A program made the translations under genes and the position numbers. The notes beneath the pieces are model-generated. The model worked only from the letters and a program-made list of their open reading frames with translations, searched no databases and was not told where the DNA came from. DNA of 64,000 nucleotides, taken from contig NZ_FWER01000004.1 in NCBI RefSeq assembly GCF_900169785.1, positions 117,019 through 181,018 of the forward strand, written 5' to 3'. Shown here piece after piece: positions 38,570 through 48,946 of the stretch (position 1 is its first letter; every line of letters starts with the position of its first letter). This stretch comes from Rhizobium sullae. Lineage in GTDB: Bacteria > Pseudomonadota > Alphaproteobacteria > Rhizobiales > Rhizobiaceae.

Positions 38570-39247
38570 TTGCGCATCCTGCTCACCGAAGACAACATCG
38601 CGCTGGCCGACGGCCTGTCTGCGATCTTGCGCGGTACGGGGCATGCCGTCGACGTCGTCCATGACGGCGCATCCGCCAATGCGGTCATCGCGGCGGAAAA
38701 TTTCGATCTCGTGATCCTCGACCTCAACCTGCCGGAGATGGACGGGCTGGACGTCTTGCGCAGCATGCGCGCCCGGCAGAACCAGGCGGCGGTCCTGATC
38801 CTGACCGCACGCGGAGCGCCGGAGGAGCGGGTCAGGGGCCTCGATCTCGGCGCCGACGATTACCTCATCAAGCCCTTCGACATTGCCGAATTCGAAGCGC
38901 GTGTCCGCGTGCTGCTCCGGCGCCAGGCGGGCCTGCACTCAGCGACGGTGATGTATGGCTGCGTGTCTTTCGATCTCAAATCCCGAACTTTTTCCGCCGG
39001 AAACATGCAGCTTGATATTCCCGCTCGCGAAGTCGGACTGCTTGAAATCCTCTTCATGCGTGCCGGCAAGGTCGTGTCCAAGGAGGCAATCACCCAGTCG
39101 CTGACGGCCTTCGACGATGACATTTCCGCCAACGCGATCGAGCAATATGTCAGCCGGTTGCGCAAGCGCCTTGCGCCGCATGGATTGACCGTGAAGACCG
39201 CACGCGGCATCGGCTACTATCTCGACAAGCTTCACGAGGCCTCATGA
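38570..39247 (+). CDS. tctD: Two-component response regulator, TctD/OmpR family
   Basis: The 225-residue protein starts at TTG 38570 (GGGGAAAC ribosome site). A receiver domain has the acidic pocket E7/D8, phospho-acceptor D51 in LVILDLNLPEMDG and Lys in LIKPFD. A winged-helix DNA-binding domain follows at about 125-222 (VSKEAITQSLTAFDDDISANAIEQYVSRLRKRL). It overlaps the kinase gene by 4 bases. It matches TctD-type regulators that activate tripartite tricarboxylate transporters, and tctCBA lies nearby on the opposite strand. Confidence 0.85.
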   Translation: MRILLTEDNIALADGLSAILRGTGHAVDVVHDGASANAVIAAENFDLVILDLNLPEMDGLDVLRSMRARQNQAAVLILTARGAPEERVRGLDLGADDYLIKPFDIAEFEARVRVLLRRQAGLHSATVMYGCVSFDLKSRTFSAGNMQLDIPAREVGLLEILFMRAGKVVSKEAITQSLTAFDDDISANAIEQYVSRLRKRLAPHGLTVKTARGIGYYLDKLHEAS

Positions 39248-40626
39248 AAGCCGCCTATTCGCTGAGGCGCCGGTTGCTTTTCTGGCTGCTGATCTCCACA
39301 GCCGTCATCGGCACGCTAGCGCTTGCCGACACATACCGGGAGGCGGTCGAGACCTCGAACATCGTGTCCGACCGTGTGCTTGCCGGTTCGGCGCTTGCCA
39401 TTGCCGAGCGCGTCGTCGTGGCGGAGGACGGTACGCTGGAAGTCGATATCCCCTATGTCGCACTGGAAATGCTTACGTCTGCTGCGCAGGATCGGGTGTT
39501 CTACCGCGTCGACGGCCCGCCCGGAGCGTTCATCACCGGCTATCAGGAGCTTCCGGTTCTCAAGGAAACCAAAGGCGACGCGGCCGTCTTCGCAGACGAT
39601 ATTTTCCGCGGCGAACCGATCCGCGTCGCCACGCTGGAGCGCTCCGCCTCGACCGGTATCCGCTCCGTTCCCTTCGTCGTCACCGTCGCGGAAACGACGA
39701 TCGCCCGGCGCCATCTCGCACGTGCCATCCTTCTTCGTTCGGCCGTCCGCCTCGCCTTCATGATCGCGGGTGCGGCCGTGATCGTCTGGATCTCGGTCTC
39801 GGTCGCGCTCCGCCCGCTCTACAAACTTCGCGATGCGATCGGCGAGCGCAGCCCGGACGACTTGCATCCGATCGAGCAATCGGTGCCGAGCGAGGTGCAG
39901 CCGCTGGTGGATACGGTGAACAGCTTCATGGTACGCCTGCAGTCCGCCCTTGACGCCCTCCGGAATTTTACCGGCAATGCCAGCCATCAATTGCGCACGC
40001 CGCTTGCCATCATCCGGACCCAGCTCGCGCTTTCCGCCCGCGCCGCAACGCTGCCTGAAGCGCAGGACTCGGCCCTGAAGGGCGACCAGGCCGTCGCGCA
40101 TGCCGAACGCATCCTCGCCCAGCTGCTGCTGATGGCAAAGATTGACGCCGCAACGGCCAAGGAGGCTCTGGCAGCCTCGAAGATCGACATCGCCGCCATC
40201 GCCCAGGACATCACGGGCGAGTTGATCCCCGCTGCCGCCGAAGCCGGTATCGACCTGGGGTTCGAAGGTGAAGGTCCTGCGATGATCCGCGCCGAACCCC
40301 TGCTGATCGGCGAATTGCTGCGCAATCTCGCGGGAAACGCTATCGCATATTCCGGCAAGGGTGCCGAGGTCACCGTGCGGATCGCGCACGAAGGCGATGC
40401 TGTGCGCCTCGAGGTTGAGGACAATGGTCCCGGTATCCCGCCGGAGAAGCTCGAAGCGGTGCGCCGCCGCTTTTCACGCGGCGGCAACTCCGATGCGCCA
40501 GGCGCCGGCCTCGGCCTCCCGATCGTTGAGGAAATCGCCAATCTTTTCAATGCGATGCTCACGCTCTCGCCAGCGGCCCGCGGCAAGGGGCTCAAAGCCG
40601 TCGTCGCCTTTGCAAAAGTGTCGTAA
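39244..40626 (+). CDS. tctE: Sensor histidine kinase, TctE family
   Basis: The 460-residue protein has an N-terminal span (LLFWLLISTAVIGTLALA). A periplasmic 2CSK_N-type sensing domain covers about 30-165, a second span lies near 170-190, then a HAMP-like linker. The kinase core has phospho-His in NASHQLRTPLAI (about residue 248) and the ATP-binding boxes LLRNLAGNAIAYSG, VEDNGPGIP and GAGLGLPIV. It is translationally coupled to the regulator. The 2CSK_N type suggests an organic-acid signal such as citrate, consistent with tctCBA and the orphan binding protein. Confidence 0.88.
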   Translation: MKAAYSLRRRLLFWLLISTAVIGTLALADTYREAVETSNIVSDRVLAGSALAIAERVVVAEDGTLEVDIPYVALEMLTSAAQDRVFYRVDGPPGAFITGYQELPVLKETKGDAAVFADDIFRGEPIRVATLERSASTGIRSVPFVVTVAETTIARRHLARAILLRSAVRLAFMIAGAAVIVWISVSVALRPLYKLRDAIGERSPDDLHPIEQSVPSEVQPLVDTVNSFMVRLQSALDALRNFTGNASHQLRTPLAIIRTQLALSARAATLPEAQDSALKGDQAVAHAERILAQLLLMAKIDAATAKEALAASKIDIAAIAQDITGELIPAAAEAGIDLGFEGEGPAMIRAEPLLIGELLRNLAGNAIAYSGKGAEVTVRIAHEGDAVRLEVEDNGPGIPPEKLEAVRRRFSRGGNSDAPGAGLGLPIVEEIANLFNAMLTLSPAARGKGLKAVVAFAKVS

Positions 40627-40734
40627 AGGCTGCAGCGTTAGCCTTCCGCCTTGCTTTCTCTCGCTGCATTGCACACTATCGACAATGGGAACAGCTCATG
40701 CCGCACAGTGAGGCGGCGCCGGATAAGGCAACAT

Positions 40735-43700
40735 ATGTCGATCAAAGCCAGCATCTATCATCTGACGCATTACAAATACGACAGACCGGTCCGCCTCGGG
40801 CCGCAGGTCATCCGCCTCAAGCCCGCCTCGCATTCGAAGACGCGCGTGCTCAGTCATTCGCTGAAGGTCACACCGTCGAACCATTTCGTGAACTTGCAGC
40901 AGGATCCCTACGGGAATTATCTTGCCCGCTACGTCTTTCCCGACCCGGTGACCGAATTCAAGATCGAGGTCGATCTGGTCGCCGACATGACGGTCTATAA
41001 CCCCTTCGACTTCTTCGTCGAGGAGGAAGCTACCAAATGGCCCTTCGACTATCCTGAGACGATCCAGGAAGACCTCTCGATCTACATGAAGGCGGAGGAC
41101 CCCGGCCCGCGGCTCAAGGCTTTCCTCGAAACGCTCGATTATTCGCCGGATCAGCCGACCGTCGACATGATTGTTGGCCTCAACGCCCGCCTGCAGCAGC
41201 AGATCGGCTATGTCATCCGCATGGAAACTGGCGTCCAGACGCCGGAGGAAACACTCGAAATAGCCAAAGGCTCTTGCCGCGATACCAGCTGGCTGTTCGT
41301 TCAGGTTCTCCGTCATCTCGGCCTCGCCGCGCGCTTCGTTTCCGGTTACCTCATCCAGTTGACGCCAGACCTGAAGGCTCTTGACGGCCCCTCCGGCACG
41401 GAAGTCGATTTCACGGACCTTCATGCCTGGGCCGAGGTCTATCTGCCCGGCGCTGGCTGGGTCGGTCTCGACCCCACATCCGGGCTGCTGACTGGTGAAA
41501 GCCATATCCCGCTGGCAGCGACCCCGCACTACCGCAACGCTGCCCCGATCTCCGGCGGCTATTTCGGCGAAGCCAATACCGAGTTCGCCTTCGACATGAA
41601 GGTGGCTCGTGTCGCCGAACATCCGCGCATCACCAAGCCATTCTCGGAGGAGAGCTGGAACGAGCTCGACGCGCTTGGCGAAAAAGTGGATAGCATCCTC
41701 AAAGCGGAAGACGTGCGCCTGACGATGGGTGGGGAACCCACTTTCGTGTCGATCGACGATTTCGAATCGGAAGAGTGGAATACCGCCGCCGTAGGCCCGA
41801 CAAAACGGGAGAAGGCGGACAGCCTGATCCGCAGGCTGCGCCAGCGCTTCGCTCCGGGCGGCTTCCTGCATTACGGACAAGGCAAGTGGTATCCCGGCGA
41901 AAGCCTGCCGCGCTGGACCTTCTCGCTCTATTGGCGCAAGGACGGAATGCCGATCTGGCAGAATCCGGATTTGATCGCGGCAGAAGGCGCCGATACCGCC
42001 GCCAAGGCCGAAGACGCCGAGCGGCTGCTCACCGGCATCGCGCGCGAGCTGGCGATTGCGCCTGACATGGTGCTGCCCGCCTATGAAGATCCCGCCGAAT
42101 GGATCGTCAAGGAAGGAAGCCTTCCCGAAAATGTCGATCCGTCGAATTCCAAGCTGAAGGATCCGGAAGAGCGCAGCCGCATCGCCCGCGTCTTCGAACG
42201 CGGCCTGACGGTTCCGACAGGCTACATTCTTCCGGTACAGGCCTGGAATGCCAAGGCCGCGGGACACCGCTGGATCAGCGAGAAATGGCAGACCCGGCGC
42301 GGCAAGATCTTCCTTGTGCCGGGCGACAGTCCGGTCGGATACCGTCTGCCGCTTGGCACACTTCCTTACGTGCCGCCATCGCAATATCCCTATATCCACA
42401 TCGCCGACCCATCGATCCCGCGCCAGCCCCTGCCCGAAGTTTTGGTGCCCGCCGGCCGCGCCATGCCAGAGGCCTCCTTTCAGCGCGACGAGAGCGGCCA
42501 GAGCCGCGTGGAACAGACGCTCGGCGAAATCGGCGGCGCGGTTCGCACGGCGATATCGGTCGAGCCGCGCGACGGCCGGCTTTGCGTCTTCATGCCGCCC
42601 GTCGAGCGCATCGAAGACTACCTCGAGCTCATCGCAGCCGCCGAAAACGCGGCGGCTGAACTTGGCCTTGCCGTCCATATCGAGGGCTATTCGCCGCCAC
42701 AGGACGAGCGCATCAACGTCATTCGTGTCGCACCGGATCCAGGTGTCATCGAGGTGAATATCCATCCCGCCTCGAACTGGCAGGATTGCGTCGCGATCAC
42801 CACCGCGATCTACGAAGAAGCGCGGATGACCCGCCTCGGCGCCGACAAGTTCATGATCGACGGCCGTCATACGGGCACGGGCGGCGGTAACCATGTCGTC
42901 GTCGGCGGCGCCAACCCGAACGACAGTCCGTTCCTGCGCCGGCCCGACCTCTTGAAGAGCCTTGTGCTGCATTGGCAGCGGCATCCTTCGCTCTCCTACC
43001 TCTTCTCCGGCATGTTCATCGGACCAACCAGCCAGGCGCCGCGCATCGACGAGGCCAGGCACGACAGCCTGTACGAGTTGGAAATCGCGCTTGCCCATGT
43101 CCCCGCACCCGGCGGCGGCCCGCAACCGCTTCCCTGGTTGGCCGACCGCCTGTTCCGCAATCTGCTGATCGACGTGACAGGCAATACGCACCGGGCCGAA
43201 ATCTGCATCGACAAGCTCTTTTCGCCGGATGGGCCAACCGGCCGTCTCGGTCTCGTCGAGTTCCGCGGCTTCGAAATGCCCCCGAATGCCCGCATGTCGC
43301 TGGCTCAGCAATTGATGGTCCGCGCCCTCATTGCCCGTTTCTGGAACAATCCCGCGGATGGCAAATTCGTGCGCTGGGGCACTTCCCTGCACGATCGCTT
43401 CATGCTGCCGCATTTCGTCTGGGCCGATTTCCTGGACGTGCTCGCCGATCTCAAGGAGAACGGTTTCGATGTCAGTCCGGAATGGTTCAAGGCGCAACTC
43501 GAATTCCGCTTCCCCTTCTGCGGCGAAGTGGAATACGAGGGCTCGAAACTCGAGCTCCGTCAGGCGCTCGAACCTTGGCACGTCATGGGCGAGGAAGGCG
43601 CGATCGGCGGCACCGTTCGATACGTCGACAGCTCGGTCGAGCGACTTCAGGTTCGCCTCGAAACCAGCAATTCCTCACGCTACACCGTCACCTGCAACGG

Positions 43701-44058
43701 CCGAACCGTGCCGCTGACGCCAACAGGCACGTCCGGTGTGTCCGTCGCCGGGGTCCGCTTTAAGGCATGGCAGCCGTCCTCGGGCCTGCATCCGGTTTTG
43801 CCGGTGAACACGCCGCTGACATTTGACATTTATGATACATGGTCGAAGCGTTCGATCGGCGGCTGCATCTATCATGTTGCCCATCCGGGCGGGCGCAACT
43901 ATGACACCTTCCCGGTAAACGGCAACGAAGCGGAAGCAAGGCGGCTCTCCCGATTCGAGCCGTGGGGGCATACGGCCGGCGGCTTCATTCCGCTCGCCGA
44001 GACGGGTTCGCCGGAATTCCCGCTGACGCTGGATCTCCGCAGGCCCGCAGGCATTTGA
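40735..44058 (+). CDS. Transglutaminase-like protein fused to DUF2126
   Basis: The 1107-residue protein starts at ATG 40735. The N-terminal part (about 1-290) is a bacterial transglutaminase N domain ([21 protein letters not shown]) and a transglutaminase/cysteine peptidase core with a Cys-His-Asp triad ([36 protein letters not shown]). The rest (about 300-1100) is DUF2126, with [41 protein letters not shown] and [15 protein letters not shown] recall this domain being predicted as an amidoligase. It is the first gene of a three-gene cluster with an ATP-grasp/alpha-E protein and another transglutaminase. Confidence 0.88.
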   Translation: MSIKASIYHLTHYKYDRPVRLGPQVIRLKPASHSKTRVLSHSLKVTPSNHFVNLQQDPYGNYLARYVFPDPVTEFKIEVDLVADMTVYNPFDFFVEEEATKWPFDYPETIQEDLSIYMKAEDPGPRLKAFLETLDYSPDQPTVDMIVGLNARLQQQIGYVIRMETGVQTPEETLEIAKGSCRDTSWLFVQVLRHLGLAARFVSGYLIQLTPDLKALDGPSGTEVDFTDLHAWAEVYLPGAGWVGLDPTSGLLTGESHIPLAATPHYRNAAPISGGYFGEANTEFAFDMKVARVAEHPRITKPFSEESWNELDALGEKVDSILKAEDVRLTMGGEPTFVSIDDFESEEWNTAAVGPTKREKADSLIRRLRQRFAPGGFLHYGQGKWYPGESLPRWTFSLYWRKDGMPIWQNPDLIAAEGADTAAKAEDAERLLTGIARELAIAPDMVLPAYEDPAEWIVKEGSLPENVDPSNSKLKDPEERSRIARVFERGLTVPTGYILPVQAWNAKAAGHRWISEKWQTRRGKIFLVPGDSPVGYRLPLGTLPYVPPSQYPYIHIADPSIPRQPLPEVLVPAGRAMPEASFQRDESGQSRVEQTLGEIGGAVRTAISVEPRDGRLCVFMPPVERIEDYLELIAAAENAAAELGLAVHIEGYSPPQDERINVIRVAPDPGVIEVNIHPASNWQDCVAITTAIYEEARMTRLGADKFMIDGRHTGTGGGNHVVVGGANPNDSPFLRRPDLLKSLVLHWQRHPSLSYLFSGMFIGPTSQAPRIDEARHDSLYELEIALAHVPAPGGGPQPLPWLADRLFRNLLIDVTGNTHRAEICIDKLFSPDGPTGRLGLVEFRGFEMPPNARMSLAQQLMVRALIARFWNNPADGKFVRWGTSLHDRFMLPHFVWADFLDVLADLKENGFDVSPEWFKAQLEFRFPFCGEVEYEGSKLELRQALEPWHVMGEEGAIGGTVRYVDSSVERLQVRLETSNSSRYTVTCNGRTVPLTPTGTSGVSVAGVRFKAWQPSSGLHPVLPVNTPLTFDIYDTWSKRSIGGCIYHVAHPGGRNYDTFPVNGNEAEARRLSRFEPWGHTAGGFIPLAETGSPEFPLTLDLRRPAGI

Positions 44059-44072
44059 CGAGCTAGGTTTTA

Positions 44073-46493
44073 ATGGGCAAGAAACCAGCAGTGGCGAAGC
44101 GCAGGGACGAGGTTCAAAGCCGCGGCGGCAACGATGCGGCCTTCGGCTATGCGCCTCTGCCCGGCATTGCCGACGAGATGGTTGACAACGACGGCGCAAT
44201 CCGTCCGGTCTGGCAGCGCTTTCTTGCGGGCTTCGGGGCAATTCCGCAGCAGGAACTAACCGAGCGTTTCGCCCGTGCCGACCGCTATCTGCGCGATGCC
44301 GGCGTGTTTTACCGCGCTTATGGCAGCAAGGGCACCGGCGAGCGGTCTTGGCCACTGTCGCATATCCCGGTCCTGATCGACGAGCGCGAATGGCAGGCGC
44401 TTTCCGCCGGCCTCGTGCAGCGCGCCGATATGCTCGAAGCGATCGTCGCCGACATCTATGGCGACAACAAACTGGTCGAGGAAGGCTTTCTGCCGCCCGC
44501 CCTGATTGCGGCCAATCCGGAATTCCAGCGCCCACTTGCCGGGATAAAGCCCGCGACCGGCCACTACCTGCATTTCTGTGCCTTCGAGATCGGCCGCGGA
44601 CCGGACGGTAACTGGTGGGTTCTAGCCGACCGCACGCAAGCGCCGTCAGGTGCAGGCTTCGCGCTCGAAAGTCGCGTTGCCACCACCCGCGCCTTTTCCG
44701 ATATCTACGCCGAAACTCCGGTCCATCGCCTCGCCTCCTTCTTCGGCGCCTTCCGCGACGCGCTGCAGGCGATGAAGCACTCCGGCGACGACCGCATCGG
44801 CGTTCTGACCCCCGGCCCGGCAAACGAGACCTATTACGAGCACGCCTATATCGCCCGCTATCTCGGCTTCATGCTGCTCGAAGGCGAAGATCTGACGGTG
44901 GTCAACGGCCGCGTCATGGTTCGCACGGTGGCCGGCCTGAAGCCGATCGGCGTGCTCTGGCGCCGCCTCGATTCCGCCTACGCCGATCCGCTGGAGCTGA
45001 ACCAGAATTCGCATATCGGCACGCCTGGTCTGGTCGAGGCGCTGCGTGCCGAATCGGTGACGATCGTCAATGCTCTCGGAACCGGCATCCTCGAGACGCG
45101 CGCCCTGCTTGCCTTCATGCCGACGATCTGTCGCCGCTTGCTCGGCGAAAAACTGCACCTGCCGTCGATCGCCACATGGTGGTGCGGGCAAAAGGAAGAA
45201 CGCGAGCATGTCGCGAAGAACATCGAGAAGATGGTGATCGGTCCCGCCTATTCGCGCGCGCCCTTCTTCGACGACAGCGGCGAATCCGTGCTCGGCTCGT
45301 CGCTCCGCGCAACCGCAAAGGACTCGATCACCGACTGGCTGAATTCCGACGGTCCGAAACTCGTCGGCCAGGAAGTCGTGACGCTGTCGACAACGCCGGC
45401 CTGGGTGGACGGAAAGCTGACGCCGCGGCCGATGTCGCTTCGCGTCTTTGCTGCCCGCACCGCCAAGGGCTGGCAGATCATGCCGGGCGGTTTTGCCCGC
45501 ATCGGCGCCGGCGCCGACGCTGCCGCGATCGCCATGCAGTCAGGCGGCGCGGCGGCGGACGTCTGGATCGTCAGCGACAAGCCGGTCGAGCGCCATACGC
45601 TGCTGCCCGCTGAAGGAAGCTTCACGCGCAACATGCCGGGCAGCCTGCCGAGCCGGGCGGCCGACAACCTGTTCTGGCTCGGCCGCTATATCGAGCGCGC
45701 CGAAGGAGCGCTGCGTATCCTTCGTGCCTGGCACGCCCGCTACGCCGAAGCCGCCGACCCAAGCCAGCCGCTGCTTGCCGATGTTTCGGAATATCTCGCC
45801 GCCGTCGACATCGATACGGAAGAAGCCGTGCCCGAAACGCTGCTGCGCAACATCGACAGCGCCGTCTATTCCGCCAGCAATATCCGCGACCGGTTCTCGC
45901 CCGACGGCTGGCTGGCGCTCAACGATCTTGCCAAGACCGCGCACCGTTTCCACGTCAGTGTTGCCGCGGGCGACGACGCCAGCCATGCCATGACGATCCT
46001 GCTGCGCAAGCTCGCGGGCTTCGCAGGTCTCGTGCACGAAAACATGTATCGCTTCACCGGATGGCGCTTCCTCTCGCTCGGCCGCTACATCGAGCGCGGA
46101 CTGCACATGACGCGCCTGCTTGGCCATATGTCCGGTCCCGAAGCTCCGGATGGCGCGCTGGACATGCTGCTCGAAATCGGCGACAGCGTCATGACCCACC
46201 GCCGCCGCTACAACGTCAACACCGCGCGCCTGACCGTCACCGATCTTCTGGCGCTCGATCCGCTGAACCCGCGCTCGGTTCTCTTCCAGATGAATGAGAT
46301 CCATCGCGAGGTCGAGCAACTGCCGAACGCCTTCGTCAACGGCCAGATGTCGCCCTTCTACCGCGAGGCCATGCGCCTGCATTCCGGCCTCGCCGTCATG
46401 ACGCCGGAAGCGATGACGGGCGAGATCTACAAGAAGTTCGAACGCGAGCTGGAGCAGCTGTCCGACCTTCTCGCCCAGACCTATCTCGGGTGA
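44073..46493 (+). CDS. Circularly permuted ATP-grasp - alpha-E domain fusion protein
   Basis: The 806-residue protein has an N-terminal permuted type 2 ATP-grasp domain (about 60-480: GVFYRAYGSKGTGERSWPLSHIPVLI, GRGPDGNWWVLADRTQAPSG, VLTPGPANETYYEHAYIARYLGF, GTPGLVEALRAESVTIVNALG). A C-terminal helical alpha-E domain follows (about 520-800: NLFWLGRYIERAEGALRIL, WRFLSLGRYIERGLHMTRLL). In many bacteria these are two adjacent genes; here they are one chain. ATP-grasp ligases join a carboxyl to an amine, so a peptide-like product or modification is predicted. The next gene overlaps by 4 bases. Confidence 0.9.
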   Translation: MGKKPAVAKRRDEVQSRGGNDAAFGYAPLPGIADEMVDNDGAIRPVWQRFLAGFGAIPQQELTERFARADRYLRDAGVFYRAYGSKGTGERSWPLSHIPVLIDEREWQALSAGLVQRADMLEAIVADIYGDNKLVEEGFLPPALIAANPEFQRPLAGIKPATGHYLHFCAFEIGRGPDGNWWVLADRTQAPSGAGFALESRVATTRAFSDIYAETPVHRLASFFGAFRDALQAMKHSGDDRIGVLTPGPANETYYEHAYIARYLGFMLLEGEDLTVVNGRVMVRTVAGLKPIGVLWRRLDSAYADPLELNQNSHIGTPGLVEALRAESVTIVNALGTGILETRALLAFMPTICRRLLGEKLHLPSIATWWCGQKEEREHVAKNIEKMVIGPAYSRAPFFDDSGESVLGSSLRATAKDSITDWLNSDGPKLVGQEVVTLSTTPAWVDGKLTPRPMSLRVFAARTAKGWQIMPGGFARIGAGADAAAIAMQSGGAAADVWIVSDKPVERHTLLPAEGSFTRNMPGSLPSRAADNLFWLGRYIERAEGALRILRAWHARYAEAADPSQPLLADVSEYLAAVDIDTEEAVPETLLRNIDSAVYSASNIRDRFSPDGWLALNDLAKTAHRFHVSVAAGDDASHAMTILLRKLAGFAGLVHENMYRFTGWRFLSLGRYIERGLHMTRLLGHMSGPEAPDGALDMLLEIGDSVMTHRRRYNVNTARLTVTDLLALDPLNPRSVLFQMNEIHREVEQLPNAFVNGQMSPFYREAMRLHSGLAVMTPEAMTGEIYKKFERELEQLSDLLAQTYLG

Positions 46494-47377
46494 CCGCCGT
46501 GCTCTACGACCTCACCCTGCACATGGAATACACCTACGAGACGCCAGCCTCCGGCGCGCGCCACATCATGCGGCTGATGCCGCTGTCTCTGCGCGATCGC
46601 CAGCGGCTGGTTGCTGGCTCGATTACCATTTCTCCGCAGCCGGATGAGCAATCGCATTTCACCGATTTCTTCCGCCATCCGGCAACGTCCTTCCTGCTGC
46701 GGTCGCCGCACGAGACGCTGGATATCCGCATGCAGGCTCGCGTGCAGGTCGATAGCCGTTCGATCGCCGCCGATTTCTCGCCGGATCTCGACCGCCTGCC
46801 GGAGGAAGTCGCCGGCATCTGGTCGCTGGAGCCGGACTCTCCACATCATTTCCTCGCCAGCAGCCCGCGCCTCTCGGAAACTCGCGCGATTTCCGACTAT
46901 GCCAGGGACTGCGCTCTGCCCGGCCTCACCGTCCTGCAGATCGCCAACGCCTTGTGCACCCGCATCAACAGGGATTTCACCTACGACACGGAAGCGACGA
47001 CGGTGGATTCCACCGCCCTCGACGCCTTCAAGCTGAAACGCGGCGTCTGCCAGGATTTCGTCCATGTGATGATCCTCGCACTCCGCAGCCTCGGCATTCC
47101 GGCAGGCTATGTCTCAGGCTTCCTGCGCACCATCCCGCCGCCCGGCAAGGAACGGCTCGAAGGGGCGGATGCCATGCATGCCTGGGTCCGCGTCTGGTGC
47201 GGCGAAACGCTGGGCTGGACCGAGCTCGACCCGACCAACGACATGCCCGCCGGCACCGACCACATCGTCGTCGCCTACGGCCGCGACTACTCCGACGTCG
47301 CCCCAGTCATCGGCGTCTTGAAAAGCTACGGCGGCCACCGCGCCGTACAGGCTGTCGACGTTATTCCGATCAAGTAA
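46490..47377 (+). CDS. Transglutaminase-like cysteine peptidase family protein
   Basis: The 295-residue protein starts at GTG 46490, overlapping the previous stop (GTGA). It has the transglutaminase N domain (YDLTLHMEYTYETPASGARH) and a core with a Cys-His-Asp triad: GVCQDFVHVMILALRSLG, DAMHAWVRVWCGETLGWTELDPTND. In bacteria such proteins are thought to be cysteine peptidases or amidases, not cross-linkers. In the related Anbu operons the next gene is the proteasome-like Anbu peptidase; none is found in the 322 bases that follow. Confidence 0.9.
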   Translation: MTAVLYDLTLHMEYTYETPASGARHIMRLMPLSLRDRQRLVAGSITISPQPDEQSHFTDFFRHPATSFLLRSPHETLDIRMQARVQVDSRSIAADFSPDLDRLPEEVAGIWSLEPDSPHHFLASSPRLSETRAISDYARDCALPGLTVLQIANALCTRINRDFTYDTEATTVDSTALDAFKLKRGVCQDFVHVMILALRSLGIPAGYVSGFLRTIPPPGKERLEGADAMHAWVRVWCGETLGWTELDPTNDMPAGTDHIVVAYGRDYSDVAPVIGVLKSYGGHRAVQAVDVIPIK

Positions 47378-47699
47378 TCGGAAGAGGAATAGCTTTTGAC
47401 TGCTGGACTCCCGAAATCAGCCGGCCTTGGCCGAACCGTCCGCATGCTTCCTGGCGTCCGTGCCGGAATGTGCCAACGCGACGGAAAAGTGTGCAGGACT
47501 GACGCAGCAACCGCCGCCACAGACGTTAATGCGCAAAAGCGCCAGCTATCCGCTTGTCGAGAAGGATTATCCGGCAAACGCAGTAGATCATGTCCCGAAA
47601 TCGCAAGTTATCTGCAATTTTAACGATTACCTTAAGACCTGCGGTAACAACCGCGCTGTAGGTATCGAGGCAGAATAAACCTTCTTACTTTCAGGTGAC
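47378..47699 (+). other. Intergenic region after the transglutaminase cluster
   Basis: These 322 bases have no gene I can support; the 83-codon frame at 47427 lacks a ribosome site and family features. Composition falls toward lower GC near 47600-47690, consistent with a promoter for the vWA gene, but no firm -35/-10 pair was found. There is no remnant of an Anbu peptidase. Confidence 0.4.
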
Positions 47700-48893
47700 A
47701 TGATGTCCCGCATATCTTTTCTACGCGCCAATATTGCGCGCATCCTACGCGACCGTTCAGGCAATTTCGCCATGATGACCGCCATTCTAATGCCGGTGGC
47801 GATTGGTGCGGCCGGTGTAGCAGTCGATGTATCCAGTATGATGCTTTCGCAACGTCAGTTGCAGGAAGCCTCCGATTCGGCTGCTCTGGCCGCAGCCTCC
47901 GCGCTCGTCGCCGAAACGGTCGATGTGAATGGCGCCAAGGAGCTTGCCAAGAATTTTGTCATTGGCCAGATGTCAAACTACCTCGACGATTCGGACACTA
48001 TCGCGGCCCTAAAGGATGGAATGTCTGTCGTTGTCACCGAAACTACATCCGGTTCGGGCGGCAAGACTTACAAAGTTGAGGTCAAAACCGCCTATAACAT
48101 GGACAACAGCGCCCTGGTGCGCCTCATGGGCAGAGAGAGCACGGAAATCGGTTCATTGTCCAAGACTGAAAGCAGCACCGAAAATACCGTGACAGAGAGC
48201 TCGCTCTCCATGTATCTCGTGCTCGACCGTTCGGGCTCAATGGCCGAAGATACTACGTCTTCATATACGAAGACGGAAAGCTATAACTGCGGCACGAGTT
48301 GGAGCCCAAAGACCTGTGAACGAACTGTTACGGACTACTACACCAAGATCGAGGCATTGAAGCTGGCCGTTTCCAGCCTGCTGACCCAGTTGAATACCGC
48401 CGATCCCAATCTGCAATACGTCCGCACCGGCAGCGTCTCTTACAATGACCAAATGCAATCAGCTTTGAAGCTGGCGTGGGGAACGTCGCGTGTGTCAACC
48501 TACGTCAACGCTCTAACCGCGACAGGCGGGACGAATTCAAGTGCTGCCTTCAAGGCCGCCTACAACAAGCTTATCGCCCCGGCCGAGGATACAGCACATT
48601 TGAATAAGAACGGTCTGACGCCAGACAAATACATTGTCTTCATGACAGACGGCAACAACAATTACACTTCGGCCGACACTGAAACCAGAGAATGGTGCGA
48701 CCTGGCGCGCGACAAAAATATCACGGTCTATACGGTTGCGTTCATGGCTCCTGATCGTGGCAAGGCGCTGCTTAGCTATTGCGCGACGAGCTCTTCTACC
48801 TATTTCGCCGCCGAGAACATGGCCTCGCTTGTCGCCGCCTTCAAGATAATCGGTTCCTCGGCCGCCAAGCAGAGCGTGCGCCTCACCCAATAG
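47700..48893 (+). CDS. TadE/TadG-like pilus assembly protein with a vWA domain
   Basis: The 397-residue protein opens with RDRSGNFAMMTAILMPVAIGAAGVAVDVSSMML (about 18-50), the TadG/TadE N-terminal membrane segment of Flp pilus proteins, followed by QRQLQEASDSAALAAASAL. A von Willebrand A domain at about 170-390 has an intact MIDAS motif (LVLDRSGSMAED, later TGGTNSSAAF and FMTDGNNNY). It is probably anchored in the inner membrane with the vWA domain outside. No other tad/cpa genes are nearby. GC content and codon use look slightly lower than in the flanking glg genes. Confidence 0.85.
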   Translation: MMSRISFLRANIARILRDRSGNFAMMTAILMPVAIGAAGVAVDVSSMMLSQRQLQEASDSAALAAASALVAETVDVNGAKELAKNFVIGQMSNYLDDSDTIAALKDGMSVVVTETTSGSGGKTYKVEVKTAYNMDNSALVRLMGRESTEIGSLSKTESSTENTVTESSLSMYLVLDRSGSMAEDTTSSYTKTESYNCGTSWSPKTCERTVTDYYTKIEALKLAVSSLLTQLNTADPNLQYVRTGSVSYNDQMQSALKLAWGTSRVSTYVNALTATGGTNSSAAFKAAYNKLIAPAEDTAHLNKNGLTPDKYIVFMTDGNNNYTSADTETREWCDLARDKNITVYTVAFMAPDRGKALLSYCATSSSTYFAAENMASLVAAFKIIGSSAAKQSVRLTQ

Positions 48894-48908
48894 ACTCCGT
48901 GCTCTCAA

Positions 48909-48946
48909 CAAAAAAGCCGCTCCGGAACAAACTGGGGCGGCTTTTC
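48909..48946 (+). terminator. Rho-independent terminator after the vWA gene
   Basis: AAAAGCCGCTCC pairs with GGGGCGGCTTTT (one mismatch or G-T pair) around a loop of about 11 bases and ends in TTTTCGTTT. It lies 16 bases after the stop codon. Confidence 0.75.

Noticed and set aside
40696..43581. 961-codon minus-strand ORF opposite the transglutaminase-DUF2126 gene
   Set aside because: Antisense frame of a well-supported gene, with no ribosome site or recognisable domain.
47427..47678. 83-codon ORF after the transglutaminase cluster, considered as a small gene or Anbu remnant
   Set aside because: No ribosome site, no Thr-nucleophile peptidase motif, and composition unlike a folded protein.
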